Source: an uncultured Desulfobacter sp. (lineage in GTDB: Bacteria > Desulfobacterota > Desulfobacteria > Desulfobacterales > Desulfobacteraceae). From it: DNA of 64,000 nt. The stretch spans positions 1,736,001-1,800,000 of the forward strand of contig NZ_OY762929.1 of NCBI RefSeq assembly GCF_963666675.1. The letters run 5' to 3'. A model generated the notes under the pieces. That model was not told where the DNA came from. It searched no databases and worked only from the letters and a program-made list of their open reading frames with translations. Of the stretch, positions 52,653 to 62,804 are shown one piece after another. The position numbers and the translations under genes were made by a program. The stretch's first letter is position 1. Every line of letters starts with the position of its first letter.

Positions 52653-54201
52653 TCCTGCAAAATTAGCTAAAATCCTCCTGGGAACTGTCCTGTTTGCCCT
52701 GCTGATAGTCCAAGGTTTGCTTCTTTCTTCCAGGTATGTCTACCAGCAGGGCGTCAGATATATCTCAGACAATGCCCTGGATAAAGCCCTGTCGTCATTT
52801 GAAAAATCAGAAAGTATGGTTCCGGATTTATTGGGCAGATACTATGCTCCCTGGGACATCTATCGTATCCATCTTGCAACCGGTAAAACTTTAAACCAAA
52901 TCGGACAAGGGTATTTGATTGCCGAGGAGGTCAAACTATCCGAGGCTTTTGAGACCTACCGGTCTGCCTGGTCCTGCTTTGAGCAAGCAAAACGCATTGA
53001 TTCAAGCATCTATGACATTGCCTTCAGCCAGGCCCAAACCGAAGCTTCTCTTTTTATGATTTACAAAACTATTTATCCTGAAAAACGTCCCCCTTACGAT
53101 CCGCATACACTTTACCGGAAAGCCATCCAACTTCGCCCAAACGGTATCACCATTTTATACTCCTATGCGATGTTTTTGGCCTATAGAGGTAATAAAGAAG
53201 AATTAGGAAAAATAATTCGGCGTATGACAGAAGCCTTTCCTATTGTTTATGGAAAACTTAAAACGGAATATTTTTGGGCCGACAGTCTGGTAAGTAAGGC
53301 TGAAGCTGGTTTGAAAGGCGCCATAGAGAAGGATATTTCTCCCCGCGAAGCCCATCAGGCCCTTGCTGATATTTACAGCCAAAATATGAACTATGATCAA
53401 GCAGTCTTTCAATATCAGGCAAGCTTAGATATTCGATCCTTCACCAATATCTGGCGTGATTATCTCCATATGGGAAGATTGCAGTATCTGGCTGGTAATA
53501 TAAATGAGAGCGAAGCTTGGTTTTTGAAAGGATTAGAAACTACAACCGATTTTAAATCCGCACTGAATATTATCTACTATTTTTTTAAACAAAAAGAGCA
53601 ACTATCAGATTTTGTAAGCTTTGCAACCAGCGTAGCATCGAAATTATTACATCCCCCTGAATTAGACTTTGCTATTTCACGGGCCTGGATAAGTCTAAAA
53701 AAATATCCGCTGGCCAAAGCCCGTTTGCTTCGCCTCACTGCAAAGAAACAAACTGCGGAAGCCTGTTATCTTCTGGCAAAAATAGCACAACAGGAACAGG
53801 ATTTGGAGCAGATGGAACTTCTGGCGCATAGAGCTACGGTTCTTGATAAAGATAACAGCTTATACTATCATCTTTTTTCTGAGGCCTTGAGACGGCAGAA
53901 AAAATACCCCCAGGCTGAAGAAGCTGCCACCAAAGCGCTTGAAACCACCAAAAAAGAAAATCATTGGTTATTTAATAATAGGGCCTGGACCCGCTGGGCC
54001 CAGCAAAAATATGAAGCGGCTGCCATGGACTGGAAGCGGGCCTTTTATCTGAAGTCTGACAATGCGGAGTTCCCTTACTACATAGCCCAATGTTATGAGC
54101 GTGTTGATAGATTTGAGGAGGCCCAAGTCTATGTTACAAAAGCCTTGGCTTTATCTCCTGATAACGCATTGTTCCAAAAGTTGAGACAGCGGTTAAAATG
54201 A
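52642..54201 (+). CDS. Membrane-anchored TPR protein of the EPS locus
   Basis: A 519-residue protein with an N-terminal TM helix (ILLGTVLFALLIVQGLLL) and then repeated 34-residue helical pairs (VFQYQASLDIRSF, EAWFLKGLETT, EEAATKALETTKKENHWL). It overlaps the kinase gene by 11 bases. Such proteins scaffold glycan assembly complexes; precise role unknown. Confidence 0.75.
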   Translation: MAISPAKLAKILLGTVLFALLIVQGLLLSSRYVYQQGVRYISDNALDKALSSFEKSESMVPDLLGRYYAPWDIYRIHLATGKTLNQIGQGYLIAEEVKLSEAFETYRSAWSCFEQAKRIDSSIYDIAFSQAQTEASLFMIYKTIYPEKRPPYDPHTLYRKAIQLRPNGITILYSYAMFLAYRGNKEELGKIIRRMTEAFPIVYGKLKTEYFWADSLVSKAEAGLKGAIEKDISPREAHQALADIYSQNMNYDQAVFQYQASLDIRSFTNIWRDYLHMGRLQYLAGNINESEAWFLKGLETTTDFKSALNIIYYFFKQKEQLSDFVSFATSVASKLLHPPELDFAISRAWISLKKYPLAKARLLRLTAKKQTAEACYLLAKIAQQEQDLEQMELLAHRATVLDKDNSLYYHLFSEALRRQKKYPQAEEAATKALETTKKENHWLFNNRAWTRWAQQKYEAAAMDWKRAFYLKSDNAEFPYYIAQCYERVDRFEEAQVYVTKALALSPDNALFQKLRQRLK

Positions 54202-54682
54202 ATCTTTATTTTTGGTAACACATGGGGGCTTCTTTGCCAGTGGGATTTTGATTTGATTACGGAATTCCTTTTGGAAAAGGAATATATCGTCTTACAAAAT
54301 GCAAGGTTTAAAAATCGCATAATTTCTGTACAAAAAATAGGATTAGCGAGAACAGTGGCCTGGATAGACTGACACCCTGTCTAACCTTTGTAAAAAAAAA
54401 TTATAAAACAGGTGTATGTCTGACAAAATAGGCCATACGAATTATAGAAAATCAGGGGTTGATCATAAGATTGGCCACTCAAGAATAAAACCACTTCAGT
54501 CCACAATCAACCGCCTGTAATTCCAGCATTATTTCCCAGATCTTTAAAAGATAAATACAAAGTGGCCGAAGTTATGATCAATCCCGAAAATCAGATTCTT
54601 CGAATCAAAGAGGGGGGGAGGGCTATAGACTATTGACATACCATACCCTTTTCCCAAAATTAATCGCCTTTGGAATTAACTC
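54202..54682. other. Intergenic region inside the EPS locus
   Basis: No gene is seen in these 480 bases. A TTGACA box at 54633-54638 could serve as a -35 element but the -10 is poor. From here rightward the composition falls to much lower GC, marking a shift into the variable glycan-synthesis part of the locus. Confidence 0.4.
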
Positions 54683-55429
54683 ATGAAAATTATTTTTATA
54701 ATTATTGTTGTTTTTTGGTTGTGTCAAAAAATTATGTGGGTTACCGGATATCTTATTTGCTGGACATATACAAAAGCCTCTATTTTTTTCCAGAAACGCA
54801 AAACAGAGACCTCTTCTGAATTTGATAAAAAATTGGGGCGTAATGAAAAGAGTCCTGAAAGCAAAATTTATGTTGTCCTAAAAAATTATATAAGACGTTG
54901 GATAGAAGGCTATTACCGATATAAAATTATTAGAACTGGGAACATCGCCTCTCACGTAATAAGAAATTTTATATATTATCAAGTTTTTAACGTTTCTTTC
55001 GGTAAAAATGCGATCGTTTATTATGGTGCTGAAATAAGGGAACCCTACAAACTTAAAATCGGAAGAGGGTCAATTATTGGAGACAGAGCAGTATTAGATG
55101 CTAGAAGTGGAATTACAATAGGAAAGAATGTAAATTTAAGTTCTGAAGTACAGATTTGGACGCTTCAACATAACTATAGCTGCCCCTATTTTTCAACCGC
55201 TGATCAATGTAAACCTGTTGTAATTAAAGATCAAGTTTGGATCGGGCCAAGAGTTACCATTCTGCCTGGCGTAACAATTGGAAAGGGAGCCGTTATTGGA
55301 GCTGGTGCCATTGTTACAAAAGATGTGAATTCATATACTTTAAATGGGGGGGTACCCAGTAAACAAATTGGCCTTCGCAATATTGATTTAAAATACTCTT
55401 TCAGTGGTCAGTATATTCCTTTTTTATGA
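54683..55429 (+). CDS. Acyltransferase with left-handed beta-helix (WcaF-like)
   Basis: A 248-residue protein with an N-terminal hydrophobic helix (FIIIVVFWLCQKIMWVTGYLICW) and, from ~115, hexapeptide repeats: KIGRGSIIGDRAVLDARSGITIGKNVNLS, then HNYSCPYF-like loop with the catalytic His and WIGPRVTILPGVTIGKGAVIGAGAIVTKDV. It probably O-acetylates a sugar of the polymer. The usual soluble form lacks the N-terminal helix. Confidence 0.82.
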   Translation: MKIIFIIIVVFWLCQKIMWVTGYLICWTYTKASIFFQKRKTETSSEFDKKLGRNEKSPESKIYVVLKNYIRRWIEGYYRYKIIRTGNIASHVIRNFIYYQVFNVSFGKNAIVYYGAEIREPYKLKIGRGSIIGDRAVLDARSGITIGKNVNLSSEVQIWTLQHNYSCPYFSTADQCKPVVIKDQVWIGPRVTILPGVTIGKGAVIGAGAIVTKDVNSYTLNGGVPSKQIGLRNIDLKYSFSGQYIPFL

Positions 55430-55466
55430 TAGACCACTGTTAAGGACAATTATAAGGTTTAGGACC

Positions 55467-57080
55467 ATGGAAATGAGCAATGCTCATGATAGAGGGCTCT
55501 TTCCAGTTTTTGAGAGGTTACTACTGAAGATATCTTCGATGACTGATTGCATAAAAAATAATAAAAGAATACTGCATAATACCATCTTATTATATATACG
55601 GATGCTAATATTGATGTCAGTATCTTTGTATACAAGCCGGGTTGTTTTGAGTATATTAGGTGTAGGGGATTATGGGATTTATAATGTTGTAGGTGGTGTT
55701 GTATTCGTACTATCATTTTTAAATATCTCCATGGCAACAGCCACACAACGTTTTTTAAATTTAGAATTAGGTAAAAATAACAAAAAAGGTGTTGAAAAAG
55801 TCTTTGCCACAGCCCAAGTAATACATATTCTCATTGCGGTTATCATATTAGTATTAGCGGAAACTTTTGGCGTCTGGTTTTTGAATAACCATATGTTTAT
55901 ACCAAAAGATCGTATAATCGCTTCGAATTATGTATTTCAATTTACGATTTGTTCTTTCTTGCTTACTGTTATGAGTGTGCCTTATAATGCTACGATAATT
56001 GCGCATGAAAAAATGTCGGCATTTGCCTATATAACAGTAATTGAGGCCCTTTTGAAATTAGGCATTGTATTCCTACTATTAGTAATTAATTCTGATAAGC
56101 TCATAGCATATTCTTTTTTAATGGCTATCGTTTCAATTATAATACGTATAATATATGGAAGTTATTGCAGGCGGCATTTCGAAGAGTGTAGACGATTTAG
56201 CGTGAAATATGATAAATTTTTATTTAAAGAAATGCTTGGCTTTTCAAGTTGGACAATATTCGGTTCTTTAGGATCCATATCTCATACTCAGGGCGTAGCA
56301 ATTGTTTTAAATATGTTCTTTGGGGTTGCTGTTAATGCTGCCCAAGGAATATCCATGCAGATAAATAATCTTGTATATCAGTTTGTTACAAGTTTTATGA
56401 CAGCTCTTAATCCGCAGATAGTGAAATATTATGCTGCAAAAGATTTGTATTTTATGCAAACACTCATTAAACGTGGATGTAAAATGGGTTTTTTTTTAGT
56501 GGCTTTTTTGGTTCTGCCATTGTGTTTCGAAACCCAAACTATACTAAGTCTTTGGTTAAAGGAAGTGCCAGAATACACGGTGATTTTTACTAGGCTCGTC
56601 CTTTTAACCAGTTTGTGTAATTCCTTTGCAAGCCCATTGTCTGTTGCTCAAGGTGCCACTGGGAATATAAAAACGTATCAGATGGTTTTAACAATACTCG
56701 GATGGATGCATCTGCCGTTAGCATGGGTGTTCTTCACATTAGGTTTTGCACCATACTACGCGATGTATATTTACTTGTTTTTAGTGATAATTATGCAAAT
56801 GTATCGTATCTATAAAGTTTGTAATTCATTAAATATAAGTATATCTGGCTTTTATAAGGATGTGATAATCAAATGTTTTCTTGTGATGCTTTTATCATCT
56901 ATTTTACCTGTTGGAATGCATCTATTGGTCCCATATAGCTTATTCTCAAGAATATTAACATTCTGCATGAGTGCCGTTATGGTTATAATCAGTGTGTTCG
57001 TCGTTGGGGTGAATAATGAAGAACGAAATAAAATTTTTAAGTTTATTAGATCGAAAACTTATATAGCGGCACTAAATTAA
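55467..57080 (+). CDS. Wzx-type polysaccharide flippase
   Basis: From ATG at 55467 (TTTAGGACC upstream) this is a 537-residue integral membrane protein with 12-14 hydrophobic helices and the start ILHNTILLYIRMLILMSVSLYTSRVVLSILGVGDYGIYNVVGG typical of MATE-like oligosaccharide flippases; an in-frame ATG at 55539 is the alternative and closest to the family norm. It moves lipid-linked repeat units across the inner membrane. It overlaps the epimerase gene by one base. Confidence 0.85.
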   Translation: MEMSNAHDRGLFPVFERLLLKISSMTDCIKNNKRILHNTILLYIRMLILMSVSLYTSRVVLSILGVGDYGIYNVVGGVVFVLSFLNISMATATQRFLNLELGKNNKKGVEKVFATAQVIHILIAVIILVLAETFGVWFLNNHMFIPKDRIIASNYVFQFTICSFLLTVMSVPYNATIIAHEKMSAFAYITVIEALLKLGIVFLLLVINSDKLIAYSFLMAIVSIIIRIIYGSYCRRHFEECRRFSVKYDKFLFKEMLGFSSWTIFGSLGSISHTQGVAIVLNMFFGVAVNAAQGISMQINNLVYQFVTSFMTALNPQIVKYYAAKDLYFMQTLIKRGCKMGFFLVAFLVLPLCFETQTILSLWLKEVPEYTVIFTRLVLLTSLCNSFASPLSVAQGATGNIKTYQMVLTILGWMHLPLAWVFFTLGFAPYYAMYIYLFLVIIMQMYRIYKVCNSLNISISGFYKDVIIKCFLVMLLSSILPVGMHLLVPYSLFSRILTFCMSAVMVIISVFVVGVNNEERNKIFKFIRSKTYIAALN

Positions 57081-58150
57081 TGAAAACAAAAATTTTGCTT
57101 TTAGGTGGGACTGGTGTTATTGGGTCGTATTTGGTTCATATGCTCAATGATAAAAGTATAGATACTCATGTAACATCTAGAATTAAACGAAATAATTTTG
57201 GGTCCATTTTTTATATTCAAGGAAATGCCAAAGACTATGCTTTCCTAAGAGCTGTGTGTAACGAAAAAAAATGGTCCGCTATTATTGATTTTATGTCTTA
57301 TAAAACCGGTGAATTTTCTTTACGTTTAAATACGTTGTTGAATTCTACAGATCAGTATGTATTTGTCAGTTCGGCGCGCGTTTATGGTAATGAAGAACAT
57401 CCAATTAAGGAAACTTCTCCTCGATTGCTTGATTGTAGTGATGATTATGCTTTTTTAGATACAGATGAATACTCACTAACAAAAGCCCGGCAGGAGAATT
57501 TGTTATTTGATTCGGGTAAAAAAAACTACACAATTGTACGACCATGCATTACGTTCGGAGATGAACGTTTACAGTTGGGTGTTTTGGAAAAAGAAGAATG
57601 GCTTTATCGTGCATTAAAAGGCCGAACTATAGTCTTCTGTAAAGATATTGCAGACAGGATGACGACTATGACTACCGGCTATGATATGTCTCTTCTTGTT
57701 TTAAATATTATTGGAAATCCAAATGCAATAGGAGAAGTTATTCATTTCACATCACCATATCATCGTACCTGGTCTGAAATTTATTCTATATATGAAGAAA
57801 CACTGATAAGAATATTTAATATACAACCAAAAATGAAGATGGTTTCTCTATATGATTTTTTACATTGTAGAAGTAACTATTTAAAATATCAGGTTATGTA
57901 TGACCGCGTTTATGATAGAGACTATAATACAGAAAAAGAATCAAGATATGCAGATATTGGCAAATTTACAACTCCTGAGGAGGGAATAAAGATAAGCCTT
58001 TCAAATTTTATCCAGAATCAATATTCGTTTACGCAGATTAATTGGAGAAACGAAGGTCGTAAAGATAAAATAACTAAAGAAAGGACTCCATTTTCAGAAA
58101 TTCCCAGGATTAAAAATAAAATTAAATATTTAATGGCAAGATTTTTTTAA
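57080..58150 (+). CDS. NAD-dependent sugar epimerase/dehydratase
   Basis: A 356-residue extended SDR: KILLLGGTGVIGSYLVHML for the nucleotide fold and the catalytic Y...K in DEYSLTKARQENLL, with a Ser in VFVSSARVYG upstream. It makes or interconverts a nucleotide-linked sugar for the polymer; exact reaction unknown. Its start shares a base with the flippase stop. Confidence 0.8.
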   Translation: MKTKILLLGGTGVIGSYLVHMLNDKSIDTHVTSRIKRNNFGSIFYIQGNAKDYAFLRAVCNEKKWSAIIDFMSYKTGEFSLRLNTLLNSTDQYVFVSSARVYGNEEHPIKETSPRLLDCSDDYAFLDTDEYSLTKARQENLLFDSGKKNYTIVRPCITFGDERLQLGVLEKEEWLYRALKGRTIVFCKDIADRMTTMTTGYDMSLLVLNIIGNPNAIGEVIHFTSPYHRTWSEIYSIYEETLIRIFNIQPKMKMVSLYDFLHCRSNYLKYQVMYDRVYDRDYNTEKESRYADIGKFTTPEEGIKISLSNFIQNQYSFTQINWRNEGRKDKITKERTPFSEIPRIKNKIKYLMARFF

Positions 58151-58153
58151 TTT

Positions 58154-59914
58154 ATGTATTCATATCATAAAAATGTGACAATCATTTTAAGTCTTTTTAA
58201 GAAGTTCGGCATTCGTAATATTGTGGCATCAGCGGGTACTCGTAATATACCCCTTGTTTTTTCAGCGTTGCGAGACGATTATTTTAACTGTTATTCAATC
58301 GTTGATGAGAGAAGTGCCTCTTTTTTTGCACTTGGCATTATACAAACAACTCAAAAACCTGCAGCCATTGTCTGTACATCAGGCACTGCCGCTTGCAATT
58401 ACTTGTCCGCTGTTAATGAAGCTTTTTATCAGCATCTGCCATTAGTTGTTCTTACCAGTGATCGAAATCATTATTATTTAAACCAACAAGAAGATCAGTG
58501 TATTCCACAACTGAGTCTTTATCAAAATGTGTTAAAAAAAATGGTAGACCTTCCAATTGTTCGTGATGAACTTGATGAGTGGTATTGTGGGCGACTTGTT
58601 AATGAAGCATTGCTTGAACTTGATCATAGGGAAAAAGGTCCTGTACAGATCAATTTTCAAGTAGACGCCGATTATCCCAAAAAAGGAGGGGATTTTATTT
58701 TAGATCAACCTAACCTTCCTAAAGTAAAAAAAATAGATCGTCTAATGGCGGAAGACAGTGATGAAAAATGGGAATCACTTGCAAAATATATATCCGGTAA
58801 AAAATTGTTAATTCTTTACGGTCAGAATATGCCAGTTTCTAAGGAGGAAACAAATGAGATAAATAATTTTTGTGATAAATATGATGTAGTTATTATTAGT
58901 GAGCATCTGGCTAACCGTCATGTGAAAAATCAGGTGCAACCTACACTAATCCTTAAAATGGTTGATAAAAAAGAATTTTGTCCGGACATCGTGATAACAA
59001 TGGGAGGACATCGTATAATAGAACCAAAGGCAAAATTCAGAGCTATAAAAGATCAGATTGAACATTGGCATGTTTCACCTGATGGTAATGTTTCTGATCC
59101 GTTTCATTGTCAAACGATGATCATAGAATGTCGCCAAAAGTATTTCTTTGGAAGATTAGCTTCCTTGGGGAAGAAATCTACACATCCTTATTTGGATAAA
59201 TGGCGAGCTATGGAAGCGCTACAAATAAAAAGAGAGCCTAAATCTGCAGATTTTGAATTTTCAGGTGTTTATGCAATTAAAAGCTTATTTGAGAATATTC
59301 CTGCGGATAGCCTAATACATGTATCAAATAGTAACAGCATTCGTTTAGCAACTTATTTCAATCTTCCTGAAACGATCAATTTTTATTGTAATCGCGGAAC
59401 CTGCGGTATTGATGGTTCCATGTCAACTTATGTGGCTCAATCATATTTATCTAAAAATCTCTCATTTTTGATTATTGGGGATCTTAGCTTTTTTTATGAT
59501 ATGAATGCGTTATGGAACCATTATGTAAATGGGCAAACACGAATTCTGCTTATTAATAATTGTGGTGGTGCCATTCTTAATTTTGGGCGTTATAAGACGG
59601 TTAATGTACCGTATTGTTTAGTTAATACTGCGGCTGCACATGAAACATCCGCCAAAGGATGGGTCGAATCTCAAGGCTTTAAATATCTATGTGCCAATAA
59701 TCAAGAAGAATTTGATCGTGCAATTGATGAATTTGTAGTAACCAATTCAAAACAACCTATATTATTTGAAGTCTTTACTGATATCGATAAGGATAATGAA
59801 CAAAGGAATTTAATAACGGAATTTTATCGTACATCAGATGCGGTGAGAATAAATAAAATAAAAAAAGCTGTACCAGAACCTTTAAAAAAAATAATTAAGT
59901 CCTTAAAAATATAA
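58154..59914 (+). CDS. MenD-like ThDP-dependent enzyme in the EPS locus
   Basis: A 586-residue ThDP enzyme that follows MenD (SEPHCHC synthase) closely. Marks are VASAGTRNIPLVFSALRDDYFNCYSIVDERSASFFALG (catalytic Glu in DERS), CTSGTAACNYLSAVNEAFYQHLPLVVLTSDR, NRGTCGIDGSMSTYV and the ThDP/Mg segment IIGDLSFFYDMNALWNHYVNGQTRILLINNCGG. MenD makes a menaquinone precursor, yet this copy is embedded between a sugar epimerase and a polysaccharide pyruvyl transferase and shares their low GC. A paralogue acting on a keto-sugar or pyruvyl compound of the polymer is likely; an ordinary MenD cannot be excluded without knowing the rest of the genome. Confidence 0.75.
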   Translation: MYSYHKNVTIILSLFKKFGIRNIVASAGTRNIPLVFSALRDDYFNCYSIVDERSASFFALGIIQTTQKPAAIVCTSGTAACNYLSAVNEAFYQHLPLVVLTSDRNHYYLNQQEDQCIPQLSLYQNVLKKMVDLPIVRDELDEWYCGRLVNEALLELDHREKGPVQINFQVDADYPKKGGDFILDQPNLPKVKKIDRLMAEDSDEKWESLAKYISGKKLLILYGQNMPVSKEETNEINNFCDKYDVVIISEHLANRHVKNQVQPTLILKMVDKKEFCPDIVITMGGHRIIEPKAKFRAIKDQIEHWHVSPDGNVSDPFHCQTMIIECRQKYFFGRLASLGKKSTHPYLDKWRAMEALQIKREPKSADFEFSGVYAIKSLFENIPADSLIHVSNSNSIRLATYFNLPETINFYCNRGTCGIDGSMSTYVAQSYLSKNLSFLIIGDLSFFYDMNALWNHYVNGQTRILLINNCGGAILNFGRYKTVNVPYCLVNTAAAHETSAKGWVESQGFKYLCANNQEEFDRAIDEFVVTNSKQPILFEVFTDIDKDNEQRNLITEFYRTSDAVRINKIKKAVPEPLKKIIKSLKI

Positions 59915-59969
59915 TGATTTGTTTGATGATTAATTCTCCTGAAGTTTTTTTTATAAGGGATAGTGCGCT

Positions 59970-61190
59970 GTGGATAATCTAAAAAAAATTACAATTGGCC
60001 TCCTTACTGCAGAATTAAATAATGGCAATATGGGGTGTAATGCATTAACTTTAGGAGCAATTATTCTTTTAGAAGAAGTTTCTAAAAAAATCGGTTGCGG
60101 TTTTCAATATATTCTTTTCTCCGCTAATGACAGTAGATGCCTTAGTTCCTATGAAGAATTAAGAGGTGTTGATATCAGTTTTTGTGAGCCGACTGTTCAT
60201 CTTCGCAGTATCGCCAAAATGTTATTAAGAAATAATGTGAAAAAGATATTCGATTTCCGAACTGCTATTAATGACTGTAAAGTATTTTTTGAAATTGCCG
60301 GAGGAGATAGCTACAGTGATATCTATGGAATAAATCGGCCTATAACATTTGATAAATACCATACAAAAATTATAAAGAAGAAAGTTCCTTTAATTTTTTT
60401 ACCCCAAACTATCGGACCATTTAAAAGTGACAAGGCCAAAAAAATAGCAAAAAAAGGGTTATCATATGCTGCACATGTTTTTGCTCGGGATCCCATTAGT
60501 TTTAACAAAGCTAAACAAATATCCAAGAATATATCTATTTCGCAAACAATAGATATGGCTTTTTTTATGGACTATACTCCCATAAACAAATCAAAAAAAA
60601 AATTGAAGGTTGGTTTAAACCCTTCGGGTCTGCTATGGGACGGAGGGTACACCAGAAATAATCAGTTTGGTTTGAAAGTTGATTATGAACAGCTAATGCG
60701 CCAGATGATAAAAAGCTTAGATCCAGAAAGATTTGATATAATTCTTGTGCCGCATGTACTCAGTGGTCCCGGTTATAGCTTTGAGGACGATTACAAAGTA
60801 TGTAAGTGCTTAAAGGCAGATTATCCACATTGTTTGATTGCTCCTTTTTTTTATACTCCTGTGGAAGCAAAATCCTTTATATCCGGGCTTGATTTGCTTG
60901 CAGGCTCAAGAATGCACTGCTGCATAGGCGCATATTCTGCCGGTGTCCCTATATATCCTTTGGCATATAGTAGAAAATTCAAAGGGCTGTTTAAAGATCA
61001 GCTTAACTATCCTTACGGTGCAGAATTGACCTTGATGGATGTTGATGCCGTGTTGATCGATTTTCTAAAATTCGTTAGTGGAATAAAAGTCGTGACAGAA
61101 GAGATGCCAGGAAGAATTGAAGAATTGGCCGATTATAAAAAGAACTTAATCAAGAGTTTATCTGGAAAGATATCTGAAGTCCTAGCATAG
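59970..61190 (+). CDS. Polysaccharide pyruvyl transferase
   Basis: A 406-residue CsaB/WcaK-type enzyme starting with GTG at 59970. N-terminal NNGNMGCNALTLGAIILLEEV, central LIFLPQTIGPFKSDKAKKIA and C-terminal SGLDLLAGSRMHCCIGAYSAGVPIYPLAYSRKFKGLF are characteristic. It adds ketal-linked pyruvate from PEP to a sugar of the polymer, giving it negative charge. Next gene is the polymerase; a MenD-like enzyme lies upstream. Confidence 0.85.
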   Translation: MDNLKKITIGLLTAELNNGNMGCNALTLGAIILLEEVSKKIGCGFQYILFSANDSRCLSSYEELRGVDISFCEPTVHLRSIAKMLLRNNVKKIFDFRTAINDCKVFFEIAGGDSYSDIYGINRPITFDKYHTKIIKKKVPLIFLPQTIGPFKSDKAKKIAKKGLSYAAHVFARDPISFNKAKQISKNISISQTIDMAFFMDYTPINKSKKKLKVGLNPSGLLWDGGYTRNNQFGLKVDYEQLMRQMIKSLDPERFDIILVPHVLSGPGYSFEDDYKVCKCLKADYPHCLIAPFFYTPVEAKSFISGLDLLAGSRMHCCIGAYSAGVPIYPLAYSRKFKGLFKDQLNYPYGAELTLMDVDAVLIDFLKFVSGIKVVTEEMPGRIEELADYKKNLIKSLSGKISEVLA

Positions 61191-61314
61191 AATACCGTTT
61201 GCTTATAGGTTCATAAAATTGAATTATAAATAGCAAAAAAAATTTGAAGATGTCAAGTTCTCCATAATATTAATCCGGCAATTATATATGAAAGACGAGA
61301 TCTGCAAACATTCT

Positions 61315-61348
61315 GTTGCGGTTACTATGGGGTTGCGGTTACTATGGG
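61315..61348 (+). repeat. Tandem 17-bp duplication at a gene start
   Basis: GTTGCGGTTACTATGGG occurs twice directly adjacent (61315-61331, 61332-61348). Each copy contains an ATG; only the second opens the frame of the polymerase gene, the first is in another frame. Confidence 0.75.
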
Positions 61349-62804
61349 ATTGTATGAAAATAACGTTGCCTTTGCGGAAATAACACCTCGTTATAATTTT
61401 CAGAAAGTATTGATGAGTATAGGGAAAAGAGAACTTTTTATTACTATTTTGATGGCAGGACTTTATGGTTTGGCTATATCATATGGTAATATTATACATA
61501 TAATATTTTTGTGCTTACCATTCATAAGCCTCTTTTTTATAGAGTTTATAATAAAGGATGCTATACGAAATTCTGTTTTGCTATTTGTTATAATTTATCC
61601 AATTTTGCCCTTTCATGTCGGAGTTGATTTTGGGGGAGGGCTTCCGGTTTTAAAATTACAAAGGGTTATTGTTTTTTGCATAATCTGTTTTTGGTTAATT
61701 GACCGCTTTCTATTGCATCATAGCCAAGCAGTATCCTTTTTAAAGTTTCCTTTAATAAAACAAGCAGCATTTATGCTGTTGATTTTGTTCATATGCGTGT
61801 TTGCAAGCGGACTGAACCCTGAAGCGATTAAGTATTTACTTAGTTTTTCAATAGAATCGATACTATTGATGTATGTTGTTTATGATCTTTTCAAAAACGA
61901 AACTGAACATAGGCGATTGATAATTGCGATAACGATATCGGGAGGGATTGTTTTATTGATTGGAACAATTGAACATATTACAGGACAAAACTATTATTCA
62001 AAATTTGGCACTTTTAGGGAGGACATGGCGTTTGCAGTTAATCAGCAATTTAGATTAGGTTTAAATCGAGTTCGTGGTGCTTTCCCTCATGCAATAGATT
62101 TTGGGGCTGCTCTTGTGATTATTAGTAGTTTACTGTTCATTATTTCTGGATTTGTATATAGATATTTTTTGAGGAAATTGCTTTTATGTCTATATATTTG
62201 TGGATTAGTAGGATGCTATCTGAGTTATTCAAGAGGCCCAATGATTATGTGGATTGTTATTTTTCTCTTTTTTTTATTTAGGGAGAAAAATGTAAAATTT
62301 TTTTTAAGCCTTTTAGTTTGTGCTGTATTGTTTGTGAGTGGGCCTGAAAACCTTCCTTTCCAGAATGTGTTTTCAGCATCAATATCCGCTAAGACTGGAA
62401 TGGGTTCTTCAGCCTTTGCCCGAATAGAACAAATAAGGCAAGCAATTCCATTTATAAGTTTGAAGCCATTCACTGGTTGGGGATTCGAAAGAACAAGCGC
62501 TTATCTTAGTAGAACTATTGATAATTACTATCTTAGAATGCTTTTAAATTTTGGGATATTAGGGCTTTTTTCTTTTCTTTTCTTTTATGGATTGCTATTA
62601 AAAAAAGCATTTCTAATTATTCGATCTGATATTGGGCATCGTAATTTTCATTCTACTTTTTCCTATTATTACATAGCTGTTTCGTGTTCAATATTTATTT
62701 TATTTATGACGGTTTCTTTAGAACATTACATGTACTTATATTGGGTCCTCTCTGGTATTTTACTTAGGATTTCTACTTTGGATATAAATTCTCACGATAG
62801 GTAG
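61344..62804 (+). CDS. O-antigen polymerase/ligase-like protein (Wzy)
   Basis: A 486-residue membrane protein with about ten or more hydrophobic helices and the Wzy/WaaL pattern SYSRGPMIMWIVIFLFFLFREKN in the second half plus a periplasmic loop with GTFREDMAFAVNQQFRLGLNRVRGAFPHAIDF. It polymerises or ligates the exported repeat units. Its start codon lies in the second copy of a 17-bp tandem duplication. No good ribosome binding site is visible. Confidence 0.8.
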   Translation: MGLYENNVAFAEITPRYNFQKVLMSIGKRELFITILMAGLYGLAISYGNIIHIIFLCLPFISLFFIEFIIKDAIRNSVLLFVIIYPILPFHVGVDFGGGLPVLKLQRVIVFCIICFWLIDRFLLHHSQAVSFLKFPLIKQAAFMLLILFICVFASGLNPEAIKYLLSFSIESILLMYVVYDLFKNETEHRRLIIAITISGGIVLLIGTIEHITGQNYYSKFGTFREDMAFAVNQQFRLGLNRVRGAFPHAIDFGAALVIISSLLFIISGFVYRYFLRKLLLCLYICGLVGCYLSYSRGPMIMWIVIFLFFLFREKNVKFFLSLLVCAVLFVSGPENLPFQNVFSASISAKTGMGSSAFARIEQIRQAIPFISLKPFTGWGFERTSAYLSRTIDNYYLRMLLNFGILGLFSFLFFYGLLLKKAFLIIRSDIGHRNFHSTFSYYYIAVSCSIFILFMTVSLEHYMYLYWVLSGILLRISTLDINSHDR

